From the NCBI GenBank assembly GCA_034430655.1, contig DAOUEC010000052.1:1-12133 (forward strand): a DNA stretch of 12,133 nucleotides. The letters run 5' to 3'. This document shows, piece after piece, positions 6,342-12,133 of this stretch. Numbering within the stretch: the first letter of the stretch is position 1; every line of letters begins with the position of its first letter. Source of the DNA: JAUWNP01 sp034430655. GTDB taxonomy: Bacteria > Chloroflexota > Anaerolineae > B4-G1. The notes under the pieces were generated by a model. The model saw only the letters and a program-made list of their open reading frames with translations. It was not told the origin of the DNA and made no database searches. The translations under genes were made by a program, and so were the position numbers.

Positions 6342-7097
6342 TTAATCGAAAGCCTGTCCAGGACCGATCTCATCCCGGTGTGCCCAGAGGGTCTCGTAGA
6401 TGGAGACGAGTTGGTACAATACGTTGTCGTCTTTGGGGCTCTCCGGCACCTCGGCCCGCTCTCCCACGCGGTAGACGACGACGTGTGATACGATGGTTTT
6501 GCGATGGGCGTAGATGCCATGGCCATACGTCTCCACATAGACGATGGGGTGACTTCCCTCAAGCCGAACCGAGCCCTTGACCTTGAGGAAGTTCCCTTCC
6601 ACCGACCGGTCTGCGGTATAGAGGTAGATGTGGTTGTGGGCAAGCGTCTCCACGGCCTGCAAGTGCCCAAACGGGGTGCTGTCCTTGGCGACGACAACTT
6701 GAATGGACTCCATGTCGTTCTCGTGGCAGCCGTCGGACTTCTCGCACTGGTCGCGGGTATAGTCGCGGGGGTGAAAAAGAGAGTAGAAGAGAAACCAGTG
6801 CGTCTCCGTCTCCGCCACCGAGTAGTAGACGTAGGCCGAGAGGTCGCCCGTGGGCTGGTTCTCCCAGTTGTTGTTGCCGACCCAGTCGCCGTCGAAGTCC
6901 ACGGCGGTGATGAAATCCTGGTCGGAGGCGACGCCCTGGTGGATGACCGGCGCGCAGTGGCGGGCCAACTCCTGGTGAGAAGCCGGAGGGCCGGGGGTGA
7001 CCGCAGGCATGGGTGACGCACAAGTCTTCAATGCCAGTGCCACCAGCACCGCCAGGCTCAATTTTGTGATGACGACCAGATATCCGAGCGACGACAT
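6342..7097 (-). CDS. Exported protein of unknown function, truncated by an in-frame stop
   Basis: I chose the ATG at 7097 because GAAGGG lies 6 nt upstream; an in-frame GTG at 7127 would add ten unlikely residues before the signal peptide. The product has 251 residues up to the TAA. Residues ~5-24 are a hydrophobic signal sequence (YLVVITKLSLAVLVALAL) followed by KTCASP; the cysteine lacks a proper lipobox, so lipoprotein status is doubtful. The mature part has an aspartate-rich start (AVDFDGDWVGNNNWEN), then FYSLFHPRDYTRDQC, HENDMESIQVVVAKD, and ETLAHNHIYLY. His/Asp/Glu-rich clusters such as HPRDY and HENDMES may bind metal. I recognise this as a recurring bacterial hypothetical family but cannot name a function. 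The homologous-looking C-terminus continues past the stop (6102-6341). Confidence 0.7.
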   Translation of the reverse strand: MSSLGYLVVITKLSLAVLVALALKTCASPMPAVTPGPPASHQELARHCAPVIHQGVASDQDFITAVDFDGDWVGNNNWENQPTGDLSAYVYYSVAETETHWFLFYSLFHPRDYTRDQCEKSDGCHENDMESIQVVVAKDSTPFGHLQAVETLAHNHIYLYTADRSVEGNFLKVKGSVRLEGSHPIVYVETYGHGIYAHRKTIVSHVVVYRVGERAEVPESPKDDNVLYQLVSIYETLWAHRDEIGPGQAFD

Positions 7098-7133
7098 AAG
7101 ATGCCCTTCACTCTGTACCAGACGCACCTGAAA

Positions 7134-7496
7134 TCAGCAGGTCACGTGGAACAGTCCGATGACCTTACCCTGGGCCTTGTTCCACAGGCGGATGGCATCG
7201 GGTGTGGCTGCCAGTTCCGTCCGGCAGTTGTGCTTCTGCAAGTATGCCTGGGCCTCTTCCGAAAGGCGCACCGAGTCATACTGCCCCGTCCCGATGATGA
7301 GCAGTTCTGCCCCCTTTTCGTACACGTACCTGACCTCGTCTAACGAAATAGTGTGAGAGGTGCCGTAGATCCTCTTGGACAATTTCTCCTTGCGCTTTTT
7401 GACTGAGCCGTCCAATCTCAGGATGACATCGTTTCTGATCTTGCGGCCGTCAATGGTGATCGAGCCAAAGGTCGTGGCCTCGATTTTTGGTCCTAT
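7134..7496 (-). CDS. Mth938-like domain protein (DUF498 family) with a non-canonical ATA start
   Basis: About 120 residues with the Mth938/NDUFAF3-like fold signature: YVYEKGAELLIIGTGQYDSV, then EAQAYLQKHNC, ATPDAIRLWNKAQGKVIGLFHVTC. The conserved beginning (PKIEATTFGSITIDG) lies upstream of any ATG, GTG or TTG in frame. A strong ribosome site, AGGTGA at 7510-7505, sits 8 nt before an ATA codon at 7496-7494, with a TAG two codons upstream. The expected start of this family (Met-Gly-Pro-Lys-Ile-Glu) therefore coincides with ATA. The first usual start codon, TTG at 7415, would delete the first 27 residues of the domain and has no ribosome site at the right place. Biochemical function is unknown; eukaryotic relatives help assemble respiratory complex I. 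Domain identity is secure, the start is uncertain. Confidence 0.78.
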   Translation of the reverse strand: MGPKIEATTFGSITIDGRKIRNDVILRLDGSVKKRKEKLSKRIYGTSHTISLDEVRYVYEKGAELLIIGTGQYDSVRLSEEAQAYLQKHNCRTELAATPDAIRLWNKAQGKVIGLFHVTC

Positions 7497-7539
7497 CTTC
7501 TATGTCACCTCCCTCCAGCCGTCCGACCTCGTTGTGGAA

Positions 7540-7557
7540 ACGCCAACTCGTTGGCGT
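7540..7557. other. Hairpin, 7-bp stem with 4-nt loop
   Basis: Perfect inverted repeat acgccaa / ttggcgt around the loop ctcg. On the minus strand it is followed by TTTCC, a weak U-tract, and lies 5' of the Mth938-like gene. It could act as a terminator for adenylate-kinase readthrough, a 5' leader structure, or the end of a dispersed repeat. The sequence does not decide. Confidence 0.45.
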
Positions 7558-7558
7558 C

Positions 7559-7720
7559 CTAAGTAGGTTCACATAAATTCCTATCACCTCTACGTGAGCA
7601 CCACATCTGGCTCAAATGCGGGATATCAGCCTATTTCTCCCACATGTGGGGGTAATCATCAAGACATTGCTCCTCAGCAAGCCGAGAAAAAGCGACAAGA
7701 ACTTATGTGGACTTACTTAG
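7559..7720. repeat. Candidate MITE-like or structured element bounded by inverted repeats
   Basis: CTAAGTAGGTTCACATAA at 7559-7576 and the inverted TTATGTGGACTTACTTAG at 7703-7720 match at 16 of 18 positions. Both mismatches become G-U pairs in plus-strand RNA, so the stem would be fully paired there. The interior carries a perfect 12-bp palindrome, CCCACATGTGGG (7639-7650), and no gene. I see no target-site duplication outside the repeats. Together with the hairpin to its left this accounts for most of the 239-bp gap between adenylate kinase and the Mth938-like gene; no clear promoter stood out in it. Confidence 0.4.
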
Positions 7721-7736
7721 CTGGTTCGCAGGATTT

Positions 7737-8390
7737 CTACTTCGCCAGGTTGTGGGCTGCCTCCAGCAGGGCCGTGCTGACGGTTTCGATGTCCCCCGAC
7801 CCGTCCACCTCCACCAGCAGGCCCGCCTGACGGTAGTAGTCAATGAGGGGCGCTGTTTGCTGGTGATAGACCTTGAGGCGGGCTCGCACCGTCTCTGGCC
7901 TGTCGTCGTCCCGCTGGTATAACTCCCCACCGCAGGCGTCGCATATCCCTTCCTTGGCCGGCGGGCTGAAGATGGTGTGGTAGGGCATCTGGCACTGGCG
8001 GCAGATCCAGCGGCCTGATAGGCGGCGCACCAACTCATCATCGGGGACGGCGATGTAGAGCACGCCGTCCAACCTTCGCCCCATGTCGGCGAGCATCCTG
8101 TCCAGGGCCTCGGCCTGGGTCTGGGTGCGGGGGAAGCCGTCGAGGATGGCGCCCTGGGCACAGTCGGGCCGTTGCAGCCGTCCCCGCACCATGGCGATGG
8201 TCACGTCGTCGGGCACCAGATCGCCCCTGTCCATGTATTCCTTGGCCAGTAGACCGAGTTCCGTCTCGTTTTTCAGGTTCTCACGAAACAGATCGCCACT
8301 GGCCACGTGAGGCAGATGCAATTCTCTTTCCAATCGCTCCGCCTGGGTGCCTTTACCGGCACCGGGCGGGCCGAGCAAAATAAGGTACAT
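7737..8390 (-). CDS. adk: Adenylate kinase with zinc-binding lid
   Basis: A 217-residue adenylate kinase that interconverts ATP + AMP and 2 ADP in the cytoplasm. It starts MYLILLGPPGAGKGTQ, with the Walker A loop at residues 8-16. The AMP-binding SGDLFRE (31-37) and LDGFPRT (83-89) motifs are present. The lid is the long type with four cysteines, C130-x2-C133 and C150-x2-C153, a structural zinc site common in Gram-positive and many thermophilic enzymes. DDRPETVRARL (162-172) gives the conserved arginines. The ATG at 8390 follows GGGAGA at a suitable distance; an in-frame ATG at 8447 would add 19 residues ahead of the universal N-terminus and is rejected. It is not in the usual ribosomal-protein context (secY-adk-map), so it may be a second adk copy or a rearranged locus. 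Confidence 0.95.
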   Translation of the reverse strand: MYLILLGPPGAGKGTQAERLERELHLPHVASGDLFRENLKNETELGLLAKEYMDRGDLVPDDVTIAMVRGRLQRPDCAQGAILDGFPRTQTQAEALDRMLADMGRRLDGVLYIAVPDDELVRRLSGRWICRQCQMPYHTIFSPPAKEGICDACGGELYQRDDDRPETVRARLKVYHQQTAPLIDYYRQAGLLVEVDGSGDIETVSTALLEAAHNLAK

Positions 8391-8541
8391 TACGATTCTC
8401 CCATACTGGCGGCGCTCCCTCTTGACCGGCTGGGCAGCGCGTGGCATAGTTCCGCTCCAGCACCCTGACAGGCAAGACGTGCCTCAGATTGCCGGAGGGG
8501 CCTTTGGGATGGATAATCTTTCCGTTGAGGATGAGGCCAGG

Positions 8542-8628
8542 CTACTTCTTTTTCTTCTTGCCTTTGCCCTTCTTCTTGGCCACGTCCTTCTTCTTGCCCT
8601 TGCCCTTCTTGCCTTTCTTCTTCGCCAT
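8542..8628 (-). CDS. 28-residue lysine/glycine-rich microprotein
   Basis: A short frame between the CHAD gene and adk, starting at the ATG at 8628 and ending at TAG 8544-8542. AAGGAG lies 7 nt upstream of the ATG, an almost ideal ribosome site. The product starts MAKKKGKKGKGKKKDVAKKK and ends in five lysines: 18 Lys, 5 Gly, a single acidic residue (Asp), no Ser or Thr, no hydrophobic core. It must be disordered and strongly cationic, so nucleic acid or polyphosphate binding is the obvious guess. It resembles lysine-rich tails of bacterial histone-like or ribosomal proteins but stands alone. No intact downstream continuation exists; the frame stays open after the TAG, but there is no reason to assume readthrough. 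The role is unknown. Confidence 0.6.
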   Translation of the reverse strand: MAKKKGKKGKGKKKDVAKKKGKGKKKKK

Positions 8629-8708
8629 TGGAATCTCCTTGTGATAGATAGATTCGGAGTGCTACCCCGGCCTCGCTGATGTGGAACTTCCTCCCTTCGT
8701 GGATCCTA

Positions 8709-10604
8709 TCACAGCGCCGAGACAGCCAGGGCCAGTTGCCGGCGCATCTCGGGATGGTTGAAGTGCCGCCACGTTTCGGGGAACGAATCCACCAGGAGAC
8801 GCAGTTCGTTCTGCTTGGCCACCAGATAGCGCGTCACTCCGCTGATGTTGATCCGTTCTCGCCGCTCCTGTTCGCTCCACTGCTCTAGAAACTCGATCAG
8901 GAGATGACAGGCCACGTCAGCATCGTGCAGGTTGCCCAGGTGATCCTGCACCGTCACCACCTCTTTGACGACCTCCTCCGCCTCCGGGCCCAGCACCTCC
9001 CGAAAGAACTCCAGGGCATAGCACAAGCGCTTGCAGTCAATGCGCAGGGTATGGAGTGTATCCAACGAGGCGTTCTCAATCACCGGCTCGTATCCGCGCA
9101 CCACCTCGTAGCGGGTGTAGATCAGGGCTGGCACCACCTGGTACACCTGGTGAGGCACTGGCCTGCCAGCGGGGGGCGGTAGAGTACCGGCCCCTTCCGT
9201 AATCAGGAACCGGCCGAATTCCTGCACGAAACGCTGGTACCGTTTGCCATCCAGGTAGGCCGCCATCTTTGCCCGCGCCGCCTCTCGCTGCCCCCACCAG
9301 GCTTCCAACAGCGGAGCAAGGTCCTCGTAGGGGCGGGGTGACCCCGCCCCTACCTCCGCCGCCAGGTAGTGCTGGGCCTTTTCCACAAAGACGTCGAGGT
9401 CGCGCACGCAGCCCAAAGCGCGGCCGGTGCGTCGCAGCCCTTTGAGGAAGGGCCGCAGGGTGTCGGAGTCGAAGTAAGGGGCAAAGACACGGAAGGCGGA
9501 GCGCATGCGGCGGGTGGCAACGCGCATATCGTGCAGTTCCTCAATGTCCTCTCCCAGTCGCGTGCCCGGCTCGTGCTCTAGCATGCGCTCGAAGTGGAAG
9601 CATAGTGCCTTGCGCCCGGCCTCGCTCATGGGATCATCGGGCAGGACGCCGGATGCCTTCCGCTTCCTGGACAGCACAGCCTCGAGCCCTGCCCCCTCCT
9701 CCGGCTGAACCCAGATCGCAGGCTCTCCTTCGACCACGAAGCGCAACTCGACGTCGAACAGGTGATGCCACAGGTCGGCTTTCTGCCGGGCGCGGGCCGC
9801 GTCCTCGCCAGCGAAGGGGCCAAGCACTGGCAGCACGATGGCCTGGGAGGAGGGCTGGGCCTGGCCCAGGGTGGTGGTCTGGCTCTGGGAATAATCAAGG
9901 CCATCGGCCACGCGGAGGAGAGCGGCCAGCATCAGGGTCTCCTCTCGCACCTCGTCCGGCAAGGCCAGGAAAGATGGCTCCTTGTCCAGTCGCTTGGGCT
10001 TGAACTTCTTACGATGGAGGGCAGTGGTGCAGGCTACCATCTGCTGCTCGACTTCTCCCAGTTCGACCAGCCGGTGCTCGAGGATGATGTCCCGGCCGGC
10101 GGTGTGGTGCTTTGCGGGGTAGAAGGCGAAGCCCACGTTGTGCAAGATGGCCGCCGTCTCCAGCAGATCGCCCCGTTCTGGGGGCAGGCCGTGCACCTCG
10201 GCCGTCGCGTCGAACAGGGCCTGGGCCAGACCGGCCACGTGTCGGGCGTGGGCCATGTCCACCTCGTAGCGCCGGCACAATTCCTCAATGGTGACTTTTG
10301 GCCGCTCAGGGCGGGGAGACCTCGCCCCTACGACCGCCGCCTCAATGACCGGCTCAGTAGGCATCTCCTCTGCCGGTGTTGCCGCCGCCAACAAGTCAGC
10401 CGGGAAGACGTCCATTCGCCTTACCCGGAACGCTCGCAGCCAGTAGCGTACCCGTCTGGCCGACAACCCCACCTGTGGGCCGATCTCCCTGAGGATGAGG
10501 CCCTGGTCGCGGAGCACCAACAGGCGTGCCCGGCGAACGTGGGCTGGTTTGCCCTCGCTGGCGATCCATTCCAATATGGCCCGTTCCTCGGTCGTTAGTT
10601 TTTC
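8709..10604 (-). CDS. HTH-HD-CHAD domain protein, 5' end interrupted by the IS1 element
   Basis: From the element boundary 631 residues remain. Residues ~3-62 form a helix-turn-helix of the transposase/homeodomain-like type (ILREIGPQVGLSARRVRYWL). Residues ~115-240 are an HD domain related to Ppx/GppA C-termini, but the motif reads LHNVG (H155-N156), with HH at 166-167 and RVADGLD at 231-237. Residues ~330-625 form a CHAD domain, with HDMRVATRRMRSAFR (358-372), RDLDVF (401-406), LHTLRIDCKRL (517-527) and QDHLGNLHDADV (553-564); CHAD domains bind polyphosphate through such basic helices. Two palindromic repeats are read in frame (residues 93-99 and 419-425). IS1 removed the natural start. The frame is open antisense through the element to an ATG at 10682 or 10748, so a product with an IS-encoded hydrophobic N-terminus is possible. 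The HTH suggests regulation by polyphosphate, as inference. Confidence 0.82.
   Translation of the reverse strand, partial: EKLTTEERAILEWIASEGKPAHVRRARLLVLRDQGLILREIGPQVGLSARRVRYWLRAFRVRRMDVFPADLLAAATPAEEMPTEPVIEAAVVGARSPRPERPKVTIEELCRRYEVDMAHARHVAGLAQALFDATAEVHGLPPERGDLLETAAILHNVGFAFYPAKHHTAGRDIILEHRLVELGEVEQQMVACTTALHRKKFKPKRLDKEPSFLALPDEVREETLMLAALLRVADGLDYSQSQTTTLGQAQPSSQAIVLPVLGPFAGEDAARARQKADLWHHLFDVELRFVVEGEPAIWVQPEEGAGLEAVLSRKRKASGVLPDDPMSEAGRKALCFHFERMLEHEPGTRLGEDIEELHDMRVATRRMRSAFRVFAPYFDSDTLRPFLKGLRRTGRALGCVRDLDVFVEKAQHYLAAEVGAGSPRPYEDLAPLLEAWWGQREAARAKMAAYLDGKRYQRFVQEFGRFLITEGAGTLPPPAGRPVPHQVYQVVPALIYTRYEVVRGYEPVIENASLDTLHTLRIDCKRLCYALEFFREVLGPEAEEVVKEVVTVQDHLGNLHDADVACHLLIEFLEQWSEQERRERINISGVTRYLVAKQNELRLLVDSFPETWRHFNHPEMRRQLALAVSAL
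9327..9353. repeat. Perfect GC-rich palindrome inside the CHAD domain coding region
   Basis: Arms gtaggggcgggg (9327-9338) and ccccgcccctac (9342-9353) are exact reverse complements around the loop tga. On the minus strand it is translated as V-G-A-G-S-P-R-P-Y, residues 418-426 of the CHAD protein, between two predicted helices. A related copy lies at 10307-10330 in the same gene, read in the same frame. Confidence 0.85.
10307..10330. repeat. Second copy of the GC-rich palindromic repeat, in the HTH-HD linker
   Basis: The minus strand reads GTAGGGGCGAGG-TCT-CCCCGCCCT (one base lies outside these coordinates), matching the copy at 9327-9353 apart from a G-to-A change in the left arm and a different loop and end. 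The palindrome is imperfect (one bulge, one G-U pair). Translation gives V-G-A-R-S-P-R-P, the same peptide as the other copy with Gly replaced by Arg, in the same frame. Confidence 0.75.
10597..10604. repeat. Left copy of degenerate 8-bp target duplication
   Basis: agtttttc directly left of the IS1 element; catttttc (11428-11435) directly right of it. Six of eight bases match in register. Eight to nine bp duplications are usual for IS1-family insertion, so this is likely the target duplication after some divergence. Confidence 0.5.
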
Positions 10605-11427
10605 GGTAGTGGTTACATGTTGACTGATGACGCTCCAAATGGTATCCTGTATCGAAAAGCTGACCAGGAGGAGCACCGTCATGATCCAGAGTGTTATCAC
10701 GCATCGCTGCACGAAATGTAACAGCATCAACATAGTCAAGAACGGCACAGACTACAAAGGTGATCAGAAGTTTCATTGCCTCGACTGTAACGCCTATAGA
10801 ACTCTGGAACCACAAAGCCGTTCTTACCCCGAGTTCGTCAAGCAGTTTGTCTTGCGTGCCTATCGGGAGCGGGCCAGTATGCGCGGTGTTGAGCGCATCT
10901 TTGGAATAGCACGCCAGACATTAGCACGCTGGATCATAGAAAAAGCCGCCGCTTTGCCTGACTTGGCTAACACTTTAGAAACAGCGAAAGCGGATGATGT
11001 GTTGGAACTGGATGAATTGTGGTCATTTGTGTTCAAAGAAAGCGATAAACGGTGGATATGGATCGCTCTGTGTCGTCGTACTCGTCAAGTAGTGGCTTAC
11101 TTCATTGGTGACCGCAGTGAGAAAAGCTGTCAGGAGCTATGGAAGCGAATCCCAGCAGCATACAAGAAGTGCTGTTCATACAGCGACTTCTGGGAAGCTT
11201 ACCAGAAAGTCTTTCCAAGCAACACACACCAATGTGTAGGCAAAGAGAGCGGCGAAACAGCACACGTGGAACGTTGGAACAACACATTGCGGCAGAGACT
11301 GGCTCGGTTTGTGCGGAAAACACTGTCGTTCTCCAAGTCCGACGTTTACCACGAAGCGGTGCTGAAGTTGTATCTCCACTACTACAACACAAAGTGGTGC
11401 CCCATCAGTTAATATGTAACCACTACC
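10605..11427 (+). mobile_element. IS1-family insertion sequence, complete, 823 bp
   Basis: Both ends begin GGTAGTGGTTACAT and carry 25-bp terminal inverted repeats (10605-10629 and 11403-11427) with two mismatches (G/A at each). The G-G-T start and the ACTGATG end of the repeats are IS1-like. The single uninterrupted transposase frame and about 0.8-kb length fit the single-ORF IS1 group (ISMhu11-like) and not classical insA-insB frameshifting elements. It lies antisense to, and inside, the 5' part of the HTH-HD-CHAD gene. With its duplication it adds 831 bp, a multiple of three. Its base composition is visibly more A/T-rich than the flanks, in line with transfer. Confidence 0.9.
10681..11412 (+). 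CDS. IS1-family transposase, single ORF
   Basis: A 243-residue DDE transposase that cuts and joins the ends of its own element. I chose the ATG at 10681 because AGGAGG lies 9 nt upstream; a frame-compatible ATG at 10627 sits inside the terminal repeat and has no ribosome site. An N-terminal zinc finger is formed by C10-x2-C13 and C33-x2-C36. An HTH follows (RGVERIFGIARQTLARWI, ~68-85). The catalytic triad is D111 (LELDELWSF), D169 (YSDFWEAY) and E197 (HVERWNN), followed by the family hallmark LARFVRKTLSFSKS. All parts of the IS1 pattern (InsA zinc finger/HTH plus InsB DDE) are in one frame, so no frameshift is needed. It appears intact and potentially active. Confidence 0.93.
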   Translation: MIQSVITHRCTKCNSINIVKNGTDYKGDQKFHCLDCNAYRTLEPQSRSYPEFVKQFVLRAYRERASMRGVERIFGIARQTLARWIIEKAAALPDLANTLETAKADDVLELDELWSFVFKESDKRWIWIALCRRTRQVVAYFIGDRSEKSCQELWKRIPAAYKKCCSYSDFWEAYQKVFPSNTHQCVGKESGETAHVERWNNTLRQRLARFVRKTLSFSKSDVYHEAVLKLYLHYYNTKWCPIS

Positions 11428-11435
11428 CATTTTTC

Positions 11436-11555
11436 TTCACGTTTTTCCGGATGCCAATCCCAAGGTCTGCGATGGATAAGTCTAGCCGTTGCCGCCTGGG
11501 AAAGTACTGCCCGCAACCATTCGTCATAACTTAAGCGCCTCTGAACCTTACCAAC
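11436..11555 (-). pseudogene. Displaced 5' segment of the HTH-HD-CHAD gene
   Basis: Reading the minus strand from 11555, just after an in-frame TGA, gives an open frame that includes SYDEWLRAVLSQAATARLIH and RRPWDWHPEKRE and ends at the IS1 target site. After removal of IS1 and one duplication copy it continues in frame as E-E-K-L-T-T-E-E-R into the HTH. The residue composition looks like real protein. No ATG is present in frame (first candidate TTG at 11516), so the start may have been lost to, or lie within, the neighbouring IS4-type element, or the gene began at TTG. The remaining bases to 11606 hold nothing else I can name; they probably include the left end of that element. Confidence 0.5.
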
Positions 11556-11606
11556 TCAACCCGGTCAACCTGGACTAGAGCGCGAACTTGCGTTATAGTC
11601 AGGGAT

Positions 11607-12133
11607 ATGAGCAACAAATCGAAACCTAGAAACCCTGACCACGTTCGTCGGCGCAACAGGCCTGGCCCAGACAACGAAGTCATTGCAGAACGGCTCGAAG
11701 AACTCGTCCTCCCTGCCGTGATGGGCCAGTTGGCATATTTCCGCAGTCTGAGGTTGCGGGATCGCATTTTGTCTTTGCCGGTGATGGTAGCCACTGTACT
11801 GACACTGCTTTGGCGGCAAGTGCCATCCGTGTGCGAATTGGCTCGCATGTTGGCGCGGGAGAAGTTTCTCTGGGTACCACAAGTGGCGGTGTCGCAGCCG
11901 GCATTGTCAAAGCGATTCCTCTCATTCCCGTATGAGATTTTCCGGCGCGTGTTGCTAGACCTGGTGCCCAGACTGCGAGACCGAGCGCTGAAGCGGGAGC
12001 GTCCGTTACCCAAGTCGGTCGAGCACGCCCGACACCATTTCGACCACATCTGGGCTGCGGATGGCTCTACGTTGGAGGCTCTGTTTCGCAAGCTCAAGGC
12101 ATTGAGAGCTGCCCCCGTAGGGCAACTAGCAGG
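11607..12133 (+). CDS. IS4-type DDE transposase, N-terminal part, runs off the window
   Basis: The first 175 residues of a transposase with an open frame to the window edge. The N-terminus is basic (SNKSKPRNPDHVRRRNRPG), as expected for DNA binding. A helical region follows with LRLRDRILSLPVMVATVLTL and FLWVPQVAVSQPALSKRFLS. The first catalytic aspartate is D152 in IWAADGSTLEALFRKLK, and the visible end APVGQLAG matches the layout of IS4-family DDE_Tnp_1 proteins, where LAGKM normally follows. The ATG at 11607 has a modest AGGG just upstream. The element's left inverted repeat cannot be fixed from one end. The family call is likely but subgroup is open, because the other two acidic residues lie outside the window. 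Confidence 0.75.
   Translation, partial: MSNKSKPRNPDHVRRRNRPGPDNEVIAERLEELVLPAVMGQLAYFRSLRLRDRILSLPVMVATVLTLLWRQVPSVCELARMLAREKFLWVPQVAVSQPALSKRFLSFPYEIFRRVLLDLVPRLRDRALKRERPLPKSVEHARHHFDHIWAADGSTLEALFRKLKALRAAPVGQLA

Noticed and set aside
6191..7021. 276-codon minus-strand frame overlapping the exported protein
   Set aside because: Ser/Thr/Arg/Pro-rich translation typical of an out-of-frame reading; the overlapping frame has a signal peptide and ribosome site.
7018..7040. Lipobox in the exported protein (LALKTC)
   Set aside because: Lys at -2 and Thr at -1 do not fit the usual lipobox; I kept a general signal peptide call.
8391..8447. Longer adenylate kinase starting at the ATG at 8447
   Set aside because: Adds 19 Arg-rich residues before the conserved MYLILLGPPGAGKGT start, and GGGAGA serves the ATG at 8390.
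8391..8541. Open frame directly after the TAG of the lysine-rich gene (reads LNGKIIHPKGPSGN...)
   Set aside because: No start codon with a ribosome site and no recognised family; it overlaps the adk leader. Readthrough of the TAG has no support.
9762..10598. Long plus-strand frame (278 codons) opposite the CHAD gene
   Set aside because: Antisense to clear HD and CHAD motifs; Gly/Leu/Gln-rich translation without any recognisable domain.
10627..10680. Longer IS1 transposase from the ATG at 10627
   Set aside because: That ATG lies in the terminal inverted repeat and lacks a ribosome site, while AGGAGG precedes the ATG at 10681.

Overview
The window looks like part of a GC-rich bacterial chromosome. 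I infer the phylum Chloroflexota (an Anaerolineae-like lineage) from the gene families, the short palindromic repeats of the GTAGGGGCG...CCCCGCCC and CCCCTCCCCTCTC types, and the ATTCGTAG tandem repeat. No rRNA or marker gene here proves this. Eleven native genes or gene remnants all lie on the minus strand and run right to left. Two transposase genes on the plus strand occupy the right end.

Right end (10605-12133): a complete 823-bp IS1-family element with a single-ORF transposase, 25-bp inverted repeats and a degenerate 8-bp target duplication, followed by the first part of an IS4-type transposase that runs off the window. The IS1 element sits in the 5' part of a large HTH-HD-CHAD gene. The displaced 5' piece of that gene can be read in the same frame on the far side of the element.

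Middle right (7134-10604): the HTH-HD-CHAD protein (polyphosphate-binding type), a 28-residue lysine-rich microprotein with a good ribosome site, a zinc-lid adenylate kinase, a 239-bp gap with inverted repeats, and a Mth938-like protein whose natural start appears to be ATA instead of ATG.

Middle (4189-7097): an exported protein of unknown function cut by an in-frame TAA, a small partner protein translationally coupled to it, and an alkaline-phosphatase-superfamily phosphodiesterase broken by a one-base frameshift and carrying a GC-rich hairpin repeat inside its reading frame.

Left (1-4182): a tight cluster of two tandem PhnP-like metallo-beta-lactamase-fold proteins (one with all zinc ligands, one with four ligand histidines replaced), a ParB-like/alpha-beta-hydrolase fusion lacking the nucleophilic serine, and the first 217 codons of an inositol 2-dehydrogenase-like oxidoreductase. 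Gaps of 6, 2 and -1 nt between the phosphodiesterase, the two MBL genes and the fusion gene indicate one transcript. It could serve phosphodiester or sugar-alcohol phosphate breakdown, but that is inference. Two themes stand out: proteins that keep their fold while losing catalytic residues, and palindromic repeats inserted in frame inside coding genes.
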